A stretch of 53,810 nucleotides of DNA, from the NCBI GenBank assembly GCA_038524325.1, contig JBCBIS010000004.1:1-53810 (forward strand), in the 5' to 3' direction. Position 1 is the first letter of the stretch. The number at the start of each line of letters is the position of its first letter. Source of the stretch: Thermohalobaculum sp038524325 (lineage in GTDB: Bacteria > Pseudomonadota > Alphaproteobacteria > Rhodobacterales > Rhodobacteraceae). The position numbers were made by a program, and so were the translations under genes. Below are positions 16,778 through 25,628 of this stretch, piece by piece. The notes beneath the pieces were generated by a model that was not told the DNA's origin, ran no database searches, and saw only the letters and a program-made list of their open reading frames with translations.

Positions 16778-17854
16778 TCAGAGATTGCTGCTGCGCAGCG
16801 CCTCGATCACCGCATCGGTCACCTCGCGGGTCGTGGCCTGCCCACCCAGATCGGGCGTGTGAAAGCGTGGGTCGGCCGTGACACTCTCGATGGCGGCCAT
16901 CAGGCGCTGGGCGGCCTGGGTCTCGCCCAGATGCTCGCACAGCATGACCGAGGACCAGAAGGTGCCGATCGGGTTCGCGATTCCCTTGCCCATGATATCG
17001 AAGGCCGAGCCATGGATCGGCTCGAACATCGAGGGAAACGCCCGCTCGGGATTGAGGTTCGCCGTGGGTGCGATCCCCAGCGAGCCGGACAGCGCGGCGG
17101 CGAGGTCGGACAGAATGTCGGCATGCAGATTGGTGGCGACCACAGTGTCGATGCTCTCGGGCCGCTGCACCATGCGCATGGTCATCGCATCGACCAGCAT
17201 CCGGTCCCAGATGACATCGGGGAAGTCTTGCGCCACCTCGCGGGCGATCTCGTCCCACATCACCATGGCGTGGCGCTGCGCGTTGGACTTGGTCACCACG
17301 GTCAGGAGCTTGCGGGGGCGGCTTTGCGCCAGCTTGAAGGCGAAGCGCATGATCCGCGCGACCCCGGCGCGGGTGAACATCGCGACATCGGTGGCGACCT
17401 CCAGCGGGCTGCCCTGATGCGCGCGGCCGCCGACCCCGGCATATTCGCCCTCGGAGTTCTCGCGCACGATCACCCAGTCGAGTTCCGGGCCCGAGACCGC
17501 CCGGAGCGGCGAGGTGATTCCGGGCAGCATCCGCGTCGGCCGGACATTCGCATACTGATCGAAGGGCTGGCAGATCGCGAGCCGCAGGCCCCAGAGGGTC
17601 ACATGGTCCGGGATTTCGGGATGCCCGGCCGAGCCGAACAGGATGGCGTCATGGCCCGCGATCTGCGACAGGCCGTCCTCGGGCATCATCCGGCCGTGGC
17701 GCTTGTGATGCTCCCCGCCCCAGTCGAACCGGTCGAAAGAGAGCGAGAAGGTTCCCGCCCGGCTGGCCAATGCCGCGAGCACTTCACAGCCCGCGTCGAT
17801 CACCTCGGCACCGATACCGTCGCCGGGGATGGCGGCAATGCGATAGGGGGTCAT
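16778..17854 (-). CDS. ttuC: Tartrate dehydrogenase/decarboxylase-like (isopropylmalate dehydrogenase family)
   Basis: This 358-residue NAD-dependent beta-decarboxylating dehydrogenase starts YRIAAIPGDGIGAEVIDAG, the IDH/IMDH family opening. The substrate and metal region (VIVRENSEGEYAGVGG) and the cofactor motif EPIHGSAFDIMGKGIANPIG are present. The segment PFDQYANVRPTRMLPG and the EHHKRHGRMMPEDGL region match TtuC-type tartrate/malate dehydrogenases rather than LeuB. The substrate could be tartrate, D-malate or a related 2-hydroxy acid. A GST gene lies 18 bases upstream on the same strand, so the two may be co-transcribed. No other leucine or tartrate genes are nearby. Confidence 0.85.
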   Translation of the reverse strand: MTPYRIAAIPGDGIGAEVIDAGCEVLAALASRAGTFSLSFDRFDWGGEHHKRHGRMMPEDGLSQIAGHDAILFGSAGHPEIPDHVTLWGLRLAICQPFDQYANVRPTRMLPGITSPLRAVSGPELDWVIVRENSEGEYAGVGGRAHQGSPLEVATDVAMFTRAGVARIMRFAFKLAQSRPRKLLTVVTKSNAQRHAMVMWDEIAREVAQDFPDVIWDRMLVDAMTMRMVQRPESIDTVVATNLHADILSDLAAALSGSLGIAPTANLNPERAFPSMFEPIHGSAFDIMGKGIANPIGTFWSSVMLCEHLGETQAAQRLMAAIESVTADPRFHTPDLGGQATTREVTDAVIEALRSSNL

Positions 17855-17872
17855 GGCATGTCTCCTGTCGAC

Positions 17873-18475
17873 TCAGACCGCTGGCATGGTCTCGGTCACG
17901 CCGGGCCAGTCCATGGCGCGGTTGGCCATGTCGCGCAGATGCGGATAGCCCGGTTCCAACAGGAACGGCGTGGCGGCCTCGGCAAAGTGATACGCGATAA
18001 TCATCGCCAGATCGCCGCCGTCATACTCGTCGCGCCGCCCCTCCGCGGTCTGATCGAGGACCGAGAGGCCGCCGGCGATTTGCCGGTCCAGCCGATCCTG
18101 CCAGCTCTGCCACTGGAACTCGACCGGGCGGCGGACTTTCTCATAGACCATGGCCACGATCTTCTCGGCGGTGGAATTGGCCAGGGCGAGGCGCTGGAGG
18201 CACTCGACCCGCTCGGCCCCGGAGGAGGGGATCAGCCGTAGCCCCTCGGGCGCGGTCTGCTCGAGATAGTCACAGATCGCGAAGGTCTCGATCAGATGGG
18301 TGCCGTCGTCGAGGATCAGGATCGGAACGCGCGCCACCGGGTTGTGCTTGCCGATCTCGATGAAGTCATCCCCGGCCACGGTCAACTCGCGCCGCTCGAT
18401 CTTGCGCCCCTGATGCGCACACCACAAAGCGACGCGCCGCACGAAAGGTGACAGGTTGCGGCCGATCAGAATCAT
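17873..18475 (-). CDS. Glutathione S-transferase family protein
   Basis: This 200-residue protein has a thioredoxin-fold N-terminal domain (MILIGRNLSPFVRRVALWC, then NPVARVPILILDDGTHLIET, carrying the cis-Pro and the gamma-glutamyl-binding region) and an all-helical C-terminal domain ending near residue 200. The residue at the usual catalytic position is the Ser of NLSPFVRR. The family acts in conjugation or dehalogenation; the substrate is unknown. The gene directly precedes the tartrate dehydrogenase-like gene on the same strand. Confidence 0.87.
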   Translation of the reverse strand: MILIGRNLSPFVRRVALWCAHQGRKIERRELTVAGDDFIEIGKHNPVARVPILILDDGTHLIETFAICDYLEQTAPEGLRLIPSSGAERVECLQRLALANSTAEKIVAMVYEKVRRPVEFQWQSWQDRLDRQIAGGLSVLDQTAEGRRDEYDGGDLAMIIAYHFAEAATPFLLEPGYPHLRDMANRAMDWPGVTETMPAV

Positions 18476-18545
18476 GGATGCCTCCCTCGCTGGTCTTTCC
18501 CCACACCTGTACCGGGCGGCCGGCGCTTGTCAAAGCGTGTCGGGG

Positions 18546-20738
18546 TCAGTCGAAGAGATGGCGGCGCAGGATCGGGGCCACTTCGATATCCACCCAGTAA
18601 TTCGTATGCCCGCGCGGGCCGACCGCATGTTCGACCGGCCAGTCCCGGTGCCCGTTGCCGATATGGGTGCCGACGAAATCGTCGATCCGGAAGATGTTGA
18701 TCCACTGCTTGAGCCCGGTCTGCTCCTGCCCGGGCAGCCAGAAATCATTGGGAAAATACTTCGCGTAGATATGGGTGAAGGGCGAGCCCATGGTGATCAG
18801 CTTCCAGTTCGGGCAGGTCTCGACCAGATCCGCCACCTTGCCATGGCGCAGCACGTCCAGAGCGACCACGGTGCCCTGGGAATGGGCGACGATCACCACC
18901 TCGTCGGGCATATGGCGTTTGCACATCACGCGGGCGACGGCGATGAAGCGCCGCTCGATCCGCTCGCGGAAATGGAAATGCCGGTCTCCGCGTTTGGGCG
19001 CATAGTCGAGCACGCGGAAGTAATTGATCACGTCCGAGCCGAGCCCGATGCCCACGCGCAACTGCTCGCGAAAGCCATAGAGGGCCAGGCCGATCAGGGC
19101 CGAGACGGCCAGCATCCACTCGAAATAATCATGCGACTGGTCCGCCATCCAGTTCATCCAGGTCACGTCATAGAACAACAGCGCCCGGTCGCGCAGCACG
19201 CTGACGATCCCCAGGCTGAGCAGCACGACCGGGCAGAACATGGTCAGGATCGCGATCGGCACCGCGACGATCAGCCGGGGCGCCTCGATCGGGGGGCGGC
19301 TGGCGCCGAGGTCGGGATGCACGATCAGCCCCGGCTCGGCCGGCGGCGCGCCGCTGGGGACGGTCTTTCGGGCCGGGTTGCGGATGAGATAGTTCATCTT
19401 CTTCAGCCGGCGCATCCAGGCGCGATAGGGCAGGGCGAAGATCGTGGCCGTGATCAGCGCGATGGCCAGCGCGAAGGCCCAGTTCACCCAGACCAGGAAA
19501 AATGCCGCTTTGAACAGATCGAAATTCCCGGTGAACTGCCGGTCGATGAAGAACCCGACCGCCCAGACACAGCAGAGCAGCAGGATCCACATCAGCGCCA
19601 TGGCCGAGAGCGCCACCGGGGCGAGCGCCGGGATCCGCTCGGCCCCGGGATCGGCGCGGCTCCAGATCCACAGCACCATGTGGATGACCAGGATCAGCGT
19701 CATCAGTGTCAGGGTCACCATCCAGGCCAGCTGCTGCAACAGCAGAAGATAGACGCCCAGCAGGTAGAGGCCCTTCAATTCTGACTTGCAGGTGCGGCTG
19801 CCGCCCGACAACAGATCGACCCGGACACAGATCATCGAGAGCGCCTCGGTCTCGAGCACCTCGAGGAAATTCGCGGTGGAGCAGAGCGCCGTGCGGGTCC
19901 AGCCCTGCTCGGGCGTGCAGAACGCGCGGCGGTCCTCCCATTGCAGCTCCTGCACGTCACGGTCGGCCTGCGGATCGATGGGCGGCAACTCGGCCGCGCT
20001 GTGCGAGATCGTCAGGGCCATCGCGCTCATGATCAGCGCGCTCCACATCATCCAGCGCCAATAGCTGCGCCAGAGATAGCTGACCGAGCGGGTCATGTGG
20101 AACAACCCATAGCCCGCCATCGGAATGCCGATCAGAAGCGCCCAGCGCAGATCCTCGGTCAGATCGGCGCCGACATAGATCCGGGCGATCGAGGCCACGA
20201 TGGCGCCGACCAGAAGCACCGTGTTAATCGCCGCAATCGGGCCGTGGATGCAGTAGATCGCGGCATCGGTCAGCCGCCGCATCAGGAAATGGTCCTTATA
20301 GGTGATCGAGGCGCTTTCGCGCACGATATGGCCGAGACCCAGGATCACGCGGATCAGGCTGATCAGGATATCGACCGTCCCGCGCCCCGTCACGACCACG
20401 TCGGACCAATAGACCTCGGCAAAGATGTGATCCGTCTTCTCGGTTCGCATCCTGCGCGAGTGGCATTCGAACAGGGTCGGGATCTCGGGCTGGTCGTGCA
20501 GATTGCCCTCGCGGTCGCGCGGACCGCCGCCCTCCTCCTCCAGGGCTTCGATGTCATAGGAGGTCTCGGCCGCGACATCCTCGGGCATCGAGGCGGTCAG
20601 GAGGCTAACACATTCCCCCGGCGCCTGCTCGCCGATCCCATGCACGACCACGACCAGCCGCGTCTTGCGCCCGTCCCTGGCGGGCGAGGCGCTGTCTTCC
20701 GGGTCAATGTCGGCTTTAAGATCCTCCATATAAAGCAT
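18546..20738 (-). CDS. Predicted membrane-embedded alpha/beta hydrolase (lipase-like)
   Basis: This protein of about 730 residues has hydrolase motifs at both ends and membrane segments between them. Near residues 27-40 it has TRLVVVVHGIGEQAPGE, an oxyanion-hole strand and turn. Near residue 618 it has VAHSQGTVVALDVL, a nucleophile elbow with Ser. Possible acid and base residues follow in RIDDFVGT and PRGHTNYW. The intervening part, roughly residues 85-560, contains about nine hydrophobic segments (for example TVLLVGAIVASIARIYVG and VALSAMALMWILLLCCVWAV). The frame could start at GTG 20762; ATG 20738 or ATG 20729 are alternatives, none with a good ribosome-binding site. Substrate and role are unknown. 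Confidence 0.72.
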   Translation of the reverse strand: MLYMEDLKADIDPEDSASPARDGRKTRLVVVVHGIGEQAPGECVSLLTASMPEDVAAETSYDIEALEEEGGGPRDREGNLHDQPEIPTLFECHSRRMRTEKTDHIFAEVYWSDVVVTGRGTVDILISLIRVILGLGHIVRESASITYKDHFLMRRLTDAAIYCIHGPIAAINTVLLVGAIVASIARIYVGADLTEDLRWALLIGIPMAGYGLFHMTRSVSYLWRSYWRWMMWSALIMSAMALTISHSAAELPPIDPQADRDVQELQWEDRRAFCTPEQGWTRTALCSTANFLEVLETEALSMICVRVDLLSGGSRTCKSELKGLYLLGVYLLLLQQLAWMVTLTLMTLILVIHMVLWIWSRADPGAERIPALAPVALSAMALMWILLLCCVWAVGFFIDRQFTGNFDLFKAAFFLVWVNWAFALAIALITATIFALPYRAWMRRLKKMNYLIRNPARKTVPSGAPPAEPGLIVHPDLGASRPPIEAPRLIVAVPIAILTMFCPVVLLSLGIVSVLRDRALLFYDVTWMNWMADQSHDYFEWMLAVSALIGLALYGFREQLRVGIGLGSDVINYFRVLDYAPKRGDRHFHFRERIERRFIAVARVMCKRHMPDEVVIVAHSQGTVVALDVLRHGKVADLVETCPNWKLITMGSPFTHIYAKYFPNDFWLPGQEQTGLKQWINIFRIDDFVGTHIGNGHRDWPVEHAVGPRGHTNYWVDIEVAPILRRHLFD

Positions 20739-20812
20739 TGTATCAAATATATCTTGTCGCACCAGACCATGATCGTTTGGGCGGCGGGAGAGGCGCGACG
20801 CAGCGCGCGGCG

Positions 20813-22081
20813 TCAGGACGCTTCCGTCGGCCGGGCCAGGCGGTGAGAGATCCGCTGGCGCACCAGATCGATATGCAGCCGTGCGGTATAGGCATAGTCG
20901 CGATAGGGCAGCGGCAGCGCCAGCCCCGCGACCTCCTCGTCAAGCGCGGCCAGTTCCCGGTCGAGCTTGGGCAACTCCTCCGCCCCGGCTGTCTGGGCTT
21001 CGACTTCGATATCGCGGACCCGTGCATAGAAGCGATAGACCCGCGCCCGCATCCGCCACGAGTAAAGCCCCGGCACCAGCCGGACCAGCGGGATCAACAG
21101 AAAGATCACCGGCAGCAGCAGAATGGCGAACCGGTTGATCTGCGCCACCACCCAATAGGGCAGGTATTGCTGCAACGGGCTGGGCCCCGAGCGGATCAGG
21201 TCGCCGGCATAGACATCGACCGGCATCGCCGCCGCCTCGGTCGTGGGAAACGCGCCCTCATCGGTGAGCATGTCGCGCCCGCCATGGATCTCGCGCGCTG
21301 CCTCGACCAGCCGGTCGACCAGCGAGGGGTGCAGATCGGCCCGTGCCGCCATCCGCGCCACCATGGCCAGCAGTTGGATTTCCTCCTGCGGCACCGGCGG
21401 GCTCAGTTGCACGCCCCCGGCCGGCAGCGTCACCAGCCGCGATTGCGGCCAAAGCCGGGTGAGGACGCCGATCGGCTCCAGCGGCAGCAGGGCCACCTCC
21501 TCGGCGCGGAATAGGGGCGCGAGGTAAGGCGCCGCGGCGGGGGCGACAAAGGCGGCGATATCGACCTCTCCCGCCAGCAAGGCATCGGCCCCGGCGCGCC
21601 CGCCCAGCGGGACCAGTTCATTGGCTGCCGGGTCCAGACCGATCGCCTCGGCAAACCCCTCGATCGCCGCCCGTGTGCCCGAGCCAGGGCCGCCGGCCGC
21701 AATCCGCAACCCGGACCACTCGGCCGGATTGCGTGGGATGGCGCCGTCGCGCCGGGTGAACAGAAAAAGCGGTTCCAGGAAGATCGCGCCCAGGGCCTCG
21801 GTCCCCGGCAGGGCCGCGACCCCACCCTGGAGCAATCCCGCATCGGCCTGTCCAGCGCCGATCAGTCTGGCGTTTTCGACCGACCCGGCGGTCTCGAGCA
21901 GCCTGACCTCGATCCCGTCGCGGGCCAGGATGGCGCGATAACGCTCGGCGATTTGCCAATAGCCGCCGCCCCGCCCGCCGGCAGCGAACTCCAACCGCGA
22001 TGGCGGCGCCAGATCGCGGCTGAGCCAGACCAAGGCGGCCAACGCCAAGCATATACTGGCTGCTCCAAGAGCGATGCGCAT
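20813..22081 (-). CDS. TAXI-family TRAP transporter solute-binding protein with membrane tail
   Basis: This 422-residue protein begins with an uncleaved-looking signal/anchor (MRIALGAASICLALAALVWL) and continues with FAAGGRGGGYWQIAERYRAIL, typical of TAXI solute-binding proteins. ETAGSVENARLIGAGQADAGLLQGG follows the binding-protein pattern. From about residue 300 the chain carries a second hydrophobic stretch (FAILLLPVIFLLIPLVRLVPG) and a charged tail, seen in the membrane-tethered subgroup. ATG 22081 was chosen for its preceding GGGGAGAGG and for the signal sequence that follows. No TRAP membrane subunits are adjacent, so the partner or an independent role is unknown. It diverges from moaA. 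Confidence 0.83.
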   Translation of the reverse strand: MRIALGAASICLALAALVWLSRDLAPPSRLEFAAGGRGGGYWQIAERYRAILARDGIEVRLLETAGSVENARLIGAGQADAGLLQGGVAALPGTEALGAIFLEPLFLFTRRDGAIPRNPAEWSGLRIAAGGPGSGTRAAIEGFAEAIGLDPAANELVPLGGRAGADALLAGEVDIAAFVAPAAAPYLAPLFRAEEVALLPLEPIGVLTRLWPQSRLVTLPAGGVQLSPPVPQEEIQLLAMVARMAARADLHPSLVDRLVEAAREIHGGRDMLTDEGAFPTTEAAAMPVDVYAGDLIRSGPSPLQQYLPYWVVAQINRFAILLLPVIFLLIPLVRLVPGLYSWRMRARVYRFYARVRDIEVEAQTAGAEELPKLDRELAALDEEVAGLALPLPYRDYAYTARLHIDLVRQRISHRLARPTEAS

Positions 22082-22233
22082 GGACCTCTCCCCCGACAGC
22101 CATGGCGAATAGCGATTAAGACGATTCCCGCAAAATCCGGCAGAGTAAACAGCCGATCCCGATCTTGGCGGACCGTTTGCGATTGATCCCTCCGCCCACC
22201 GCACTTAGGTTGCGAGGAGAAACGGAGGATGCC

Positions 22234-23238
22234 ATGACCACCCCGCCGCTGATCGACCCGTTCCAACGCGCTATCACCTATCTGCGGGTTTCGGTGACGG
22301 ACCGCTGCGATTTCCGCTGCGTCTATTGCATGGCGGAGAACATGACATTCCTGCCGAAGCGCGACCTGCTGACGCTGGAGGAACTCGACCGGCTCTGCTC
22401 CACTTTTGTCCGACTGGGCGTGCGCAAGCTGCGCGTGACCGGCGGCGAGCCGCTGGTGCGCAAGAACATCCTCTGGTTCTTCGAGCGGATGGGCCGGCAT
22501 CTGGGCGCGGGTCTGGACGAACTGACCGTGACGACCAATGGTTCTCAACTGAAGAAACACGCGCAGGCCCTGGCCGATTGCGGGGTGAAGCGGATCAATG
22601 TCTCGCTCGACACGCTGGACGAAGCGAAGTTCCAGGCGATTACCCGCTGGGGCCGGCTGGCCCAGGTGCTCGAGGGGATCGAGGCGGCGCAGGCGGCGGG
22701 CCTCAGGGTCAAGATCAACACCGTGGCGCTGAAGGGCACGAATGACGGAGAAATCCATCACCTGGTCGAGTGGTGCAACGCCATGGGGATGGACCTGACC
22801 TTTATCGAAGTGATGCCGATGGGCGATCTCGGCGGCGAGGACCGGCTCGATCAGTATTACTCGCTGAAGGACCTCAGGGGCGACCTCGCGACCCGCTGGA
22901 CCCTGACCGAGAGCGATTACCGCACCGGCGGCCCGGCCCGCTATGTCCGGATCGAGGAGACCGGCCAGCGGATCGGCTTCATCACGCCGCTGACCCATAA
23001 TTTCTGCGAAAGCTGCAACCGGGTCCGGCTGACCTGCACCGGACAACTTTACATGTGCCTCGGTCAGGACGACGATGCCGATCTGCGGCAGGTGCTGCGC
23101 GCTTCCGAGAACGATGCCGTGCTGGACGCCGCCATCCGCGAAGCGATCACGCGCAAGCCCAAGGGTCACGATTTCGACTATTCGCGTCAGCGGGTCGACG
23201 GCCAGGTTGCGCGCCATATGAGCACGACGGGCGGCTGA
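22234..23238 (+). CDS. moaA: GTP 3',8-cyclase, molybdenum cofactor biosynthesis
   Basis: MoaA is a radical-SAM enzyme that, with MoaC, turns GTP into cyclic pyranopterin monophosphate. The N-terminal 4Fe-4S site is CDFRCVYC (Cys 25, 29 and 32). The GTP-binding second cluster is in FCESCNRVRLTCTGQLYMCLG. The protein ends in Gly-Gly (STTGG), the conserved C-terminal tail of MoaA. ATG 22234 is preceded by ACGGAGGAT at good spacing. The length of 334 residues is normal. Other moa/moe genes are not in the window, so this gene is separated from the rest of the pathway. Confidence 0.96.
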   Translation: MTTPPLIDPFQRAITYLRVSVTDRCDFRCVYCMAENMTFLPKRDLLTLEELDRLCSTFVRLGVRKLRVTGGEPLVRKNILWFFERMGRHLGAGLDELTVTTNGSQLKKHAQALADCGVKRINVSLDTLDEAKFQAITRWGRLAQVLEGIEAAQAAGLRVKINTVALKGTNDGEIHHLVEWCNAMGMDLTFIEVMPMGDLGGEDRLDQYYSLKDLRGDLATRWTLTESDYRTGGPARYVRIEETGQRIGFITPLTHNFCESCNRVRLTCTGQLYMCLGQDDDADLRQVLRASENDAVLDAAIREAITRKPKGHDFDYSRQRVDGQVARHMSTTGG

Positions 23239-23250
23239 AAGGCTACAAAC

Positions 23251-23267
23251 GCCCGCGGAACGCGGGC
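23251..23267 (+). terminator. Short hairpin after moaA
   Basis: A 7-bp perfect stem GCCCGCG/CGCGGGC with loop GAA lies 12 bases after the moaA stop and is followed by TAGATTTC. The stem is strong but the T-run is short, so termination is plausible rather than certain. Confidence 0.55.
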
Positions 23268-23278
23268 TAGATTTCAAT

Positions 23279-23357
23279 CCCGCCACCACCCCCTGCACCA
23301 CCAGGTCTTGACGGCATTTTGCCGTCAAGACCTGGTGGTGCAGGGGGTGGTGGCGGG
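23279..23357. repeat. Perfect 38-bp inverted repeat with 3-nt loop
   Basis: Bases 23279-23316 are exactly reverse-complementary to 23320-23357, with TTT between them. The arm begins CCCGCCACCACCCCC and ends TCTTGACGGCA. It lies between the convergent ends of moaA and the sulfotransferase gene. Neither side is followed by a T-tract, so it does not look like an ordinary intrinsic terminator. Confidence 0.9.
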
Positions 23358-23405
23358 TCAGTAAAAGACTTGCAAGCGCCAGCATGCACCGTTTAGGCAG
23401 AGGGA

Positions 23406-24218
23406 TCAGAGATCGTATTGGTAGCCGATTTCGGCGAGTTCTGCCTCCCAGACCATGGCGAAACGGCGGATCTGATCTTCCGAGAGATACCGCCGATAGG
23501 TCGCGCTTTCGCGCCTCCAGGCCATCTTGCCATCCATTGCGGTGTTGAGATCCGCCAGCCGATAGGCTTGGTCGGTATCGATCGCGCCGATCCCCAGGAA
23601 CCGGAAGATCTCCGCGACGGTCCCGTCGAAATCGGTCTTCAGGTCTTCATAGCGGATCACATGGACCGGCTCTCCCGCCGCGGCCCGGTCGCGGAAGGTT
23701 TTTACATTCTCGAACCACGAGCCGAATTTGCGGTTCTTCGGCTGCAGCGCCCCATCGGCGATCCATCGGCAGACGAACCACTCCATCCGTGCGGGCGAGA
23801 GCGCATCGACCGACTCGATCCCAAAACCCGACCGCCGCCCTGCTTCGTTCCCGACATTGGCTGACAGGAAGTTCAGATAGGACACGAACACATCCAGCGG
23901 ATCGCGGTGGATATAGAGGATCTTGTCCACCGGCACCTCCTGCCCAGATGCATCGAGCAGCCGCACCATGTGATGCGACTTGTGGAAGAACCATCGCTTG
24001 CCCTGGCGTGGCCAGCCATGTTGCAGCACCGCGTGATTGGCCGCATCGGGGAGGAAACGGCGCACGCCCTGCTTCACATCCTCCATTCCCATCCCTGCCG
24101 CCAGGATGCTGCGCAGCCAGGCATTGCCCGAGCGCGGGAAGGAGTAGACGCCGACCGAGACGGAATCGGCCGGATCATAGGGGCGGCTCTGCGCCATGTC
24201 GGTGTCGTTTGCAGTCAT
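23406..24218 (-). CDS. Sulfotransferase-family protein
   Basis: This 270-residue protein is predicted to transfer a sulfuryl group from PAPS. The 5'-phosphosulfate loop is SFPRSGNAWLR at about residues 26-36. The 3'-phosphate site is IHRDPLDVFVSYLNF, with Arg near 105 and Ser near 113. KRWFFHKSHH provides the region of the catalytic His/Lys. ATG 24218 was selected because GAGGAG precedes it by eight bases; the frame could also begin at a TTG at 24233. The acceptor is unknown. It stands alone, convergent with moaA and divergent from the GH19 gene, and could be an acquired gene involved in surface glycan modification. Confidence 0.82.
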   Translation of the reverse strand: MTANDTDMAQSRPYDPADSVSVGVYSFPRSGNAWLRSILAAGMGMEDVKQGVRRFLPDAANHAVLQHGWPRQGKRWFFHKSHHMVRLLDASGQEVPVDKILYIHRDPLDVFVSYLNFLSANVGNEAGRRSGFGIESVDALSPARMEWFVCRWIADGALQPKNRKFGSWFENVKTFRDRAAAGEPVHVIRYEDLKTDFDGTVAEIFRFLGIGAIDTDQAYRLADLNTAMDGKMAWRRESATYRRYLSEDQIRRFAMVWEAELAEIGYQYDL

Positions 24219-24335
24219 GCCGGGTCTCCTCAAGCAGCGCGCTGGCGGTGTGCTGTCGCGCTATGATACACTTTGACGGTCATGGGCAAGCCCGGGATCC
24301 GCGGCTTGCGGGGGAAATCTGCCTTGGAGGTCATC

Positions 24336-25568
24336 ATGGACCTGCGTCTTGCCATTCTGTCCGCGGCACCGGACGCGCCTGATCCGGCGGTTCAGGGGAT
24401 GCTGGAAGCCAAGGACCGGCTCGACAAGCTGGGCGACCGTGCGGCCACGGTCCGGCGCATCGGGCATCTGATCGGACAATGCGCCCATGAGAGCCTGCAT
24501 TTCAGCCATGAATCCGAGAACCTCTTCTACACCACAGCCGCGCGCATCAGGGCGGTCTGGCCGAGCCGGTTCTCCTCGAACAAATCGGCGGAGCCGTTCA
24601 CCCGCAACCCGGCAAAGCTCGCCAACAAGGTCTATGGCGGGCGCATGGGCAATACCGGCGCCGGCGATGGGTTCAAGTATCGGGGCAGGGGATACATCCA
24701 GCTGACCGGCCGCTCGAATTACGAGACCTATGGGAAAATGATCGGGGTCGATCTGGTGGTGGATCCCGACCGAGCCATCGAACCCGATATCGCCTGGCTG
24801 TTGGCCGCGGCTTTCATGAACACAACCGAGCGCAAGCGGAAGACTCTGTTCACATGGGCCGATCTCAACAATATCGAGCAGGTCACCCGGGGCATCAATG
24901 GCGGGATCAACGGCCTGGCCGACCGGCGCGCGCTGACCCTGCGCGCCCTCGAGGCGTTGGGCGATATCGAGAAGCATCCTTTGCTCGAGCATGGGTCCGA
25001 GGGGCCGTCCGTCGTGCTTTTGCAGCGCATCCTGGCCAAGGCCGGGTTCTCGCCCGGCGGCCAGGACGGGCAGTTCGGCGGCAAGACCGAGGCGGCGCTG
25101 AAGGCGTTCCAGATGGCCAGGGGGCTTGATCCCAACGGCACTACGGATGCACCGACTTGGGCCGCGCTCGATGCCGCGAGCGGGCGGCCGGTCGCGGCTG
25201 AACCTGGCCAACAGAAACCCGCCGACCCGCCGCCGCCATCGGATCTTGCGCCGGGTCAGGCGCCGTCTCCCAATCCGCGCCCGGCCGCCCAGAGCACCGC
25301 GGCCCCGGCGCAGGCACCCGCGCCCGCCCCCAGGCCGCAGCCCGCCGCAGCCGATGCTCCGCCGACACTGCGCCCCGGCGATACCGGCGAGGATGTGGCG
25401 GCGCTGCAACGTTGCCTCGCCGATCACGGGTTTGCCATCGTCTCGCGCTTCGGGCCAAGCACCGAGGAAGCGGTCCGTTCCTTTCAAGCCGCGCAGGGCC
25501 TGCTCGTGGACGGTGTTGCGGGGCCAAAGACCTGGAAGAAGCTGCTGGCGCAGGGCGGCGGCAGCTGA
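24336..25568 (+). CDS. GH19 chitinase/lysozyme-like protein with two peptidoglycan-binding domains
   Basis: This 410-residue protein has three parts. A GH19 catalytic domain covers roughly residues 1-210. It carries the catalytic Glu region GQCAHESLHFSHES (Glu 52 and Glu 59) and the substrate-cleft segment KYRGRGYIQLTGRSNY. A peptidoglycan-binding domain lies at about 225-285 (VVLLQRILAKAGF, DGQFGGKTEAALKAFQ). A Pro/Ala linker is followed by a second such domain at the C-terminus (VAALQRCLADHGF, EEAVRSFQAAQGL). No signal peptide is visible, which suits a phage-type endolysin released by a holin or by lysis. ATG 24336 follows TTGGAGG. No other phage genes are adjacent. Confidence 0.85.
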   Translation: MDLRLAILSAAPDAPDPAVQGMLEAKDRLDKLGDRAATVRRIGHLIGQCAHESLHFSHESENLFYTTAARIRAVWPSRFSSNKSAEPFTRNPAKLANKVYGGRMGNTGAGDGFKYRGRGYIQLTGRSNYETYGKMIGVDLVVDPDRAIEPDIAWLLAAAFMNTTERKRKTLFTWADLNNIEQVTRGINGGINGLADRRALTLRALEALGDIEKHPLLEHGSEGPSVVLLQRILAKAGFSPGGQDGQFGGKTEAALKAFQMARGLDPNGTTDAPTWAALDAASGRPVAAEPGQQKPADPPPPSDLAPGQAPSPNPRPAAQSTAAPAQAPAPAPRPQPAAADAPPTLRPGDTGEDVAALQRCLADHGFAIVSRFGPSTEEAVRSFQAAQGLLVDGVAGPKTWKKLLAQGGGS

Positions 25569-25628
25569 CTGCCTGACCCGCGGCCGGGACCCTCTCGGCC
25601 GCCATCCCCTGGCATTTGGGAGATTTCG

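Noticed and set aside
18456..19784. 442-codon plus-strand frame
   Set aside because: It is antisense to the membrane hydrolase gene, with His/Asp/Gln-rich composition and no family features.
22141..22233. Molybdenum-cofactor riboswitch before moaA
   Set aside because: The leader is short and I could not draw the conserved stems of that RNA; only a ribosome-binding site is clear.
23279..23357. Ordinary bidirectional terminator
   Set aside because: The stem is three to four times longer than usual and neither flank has a T-run; kept as an unexplained inverted repeat instead.
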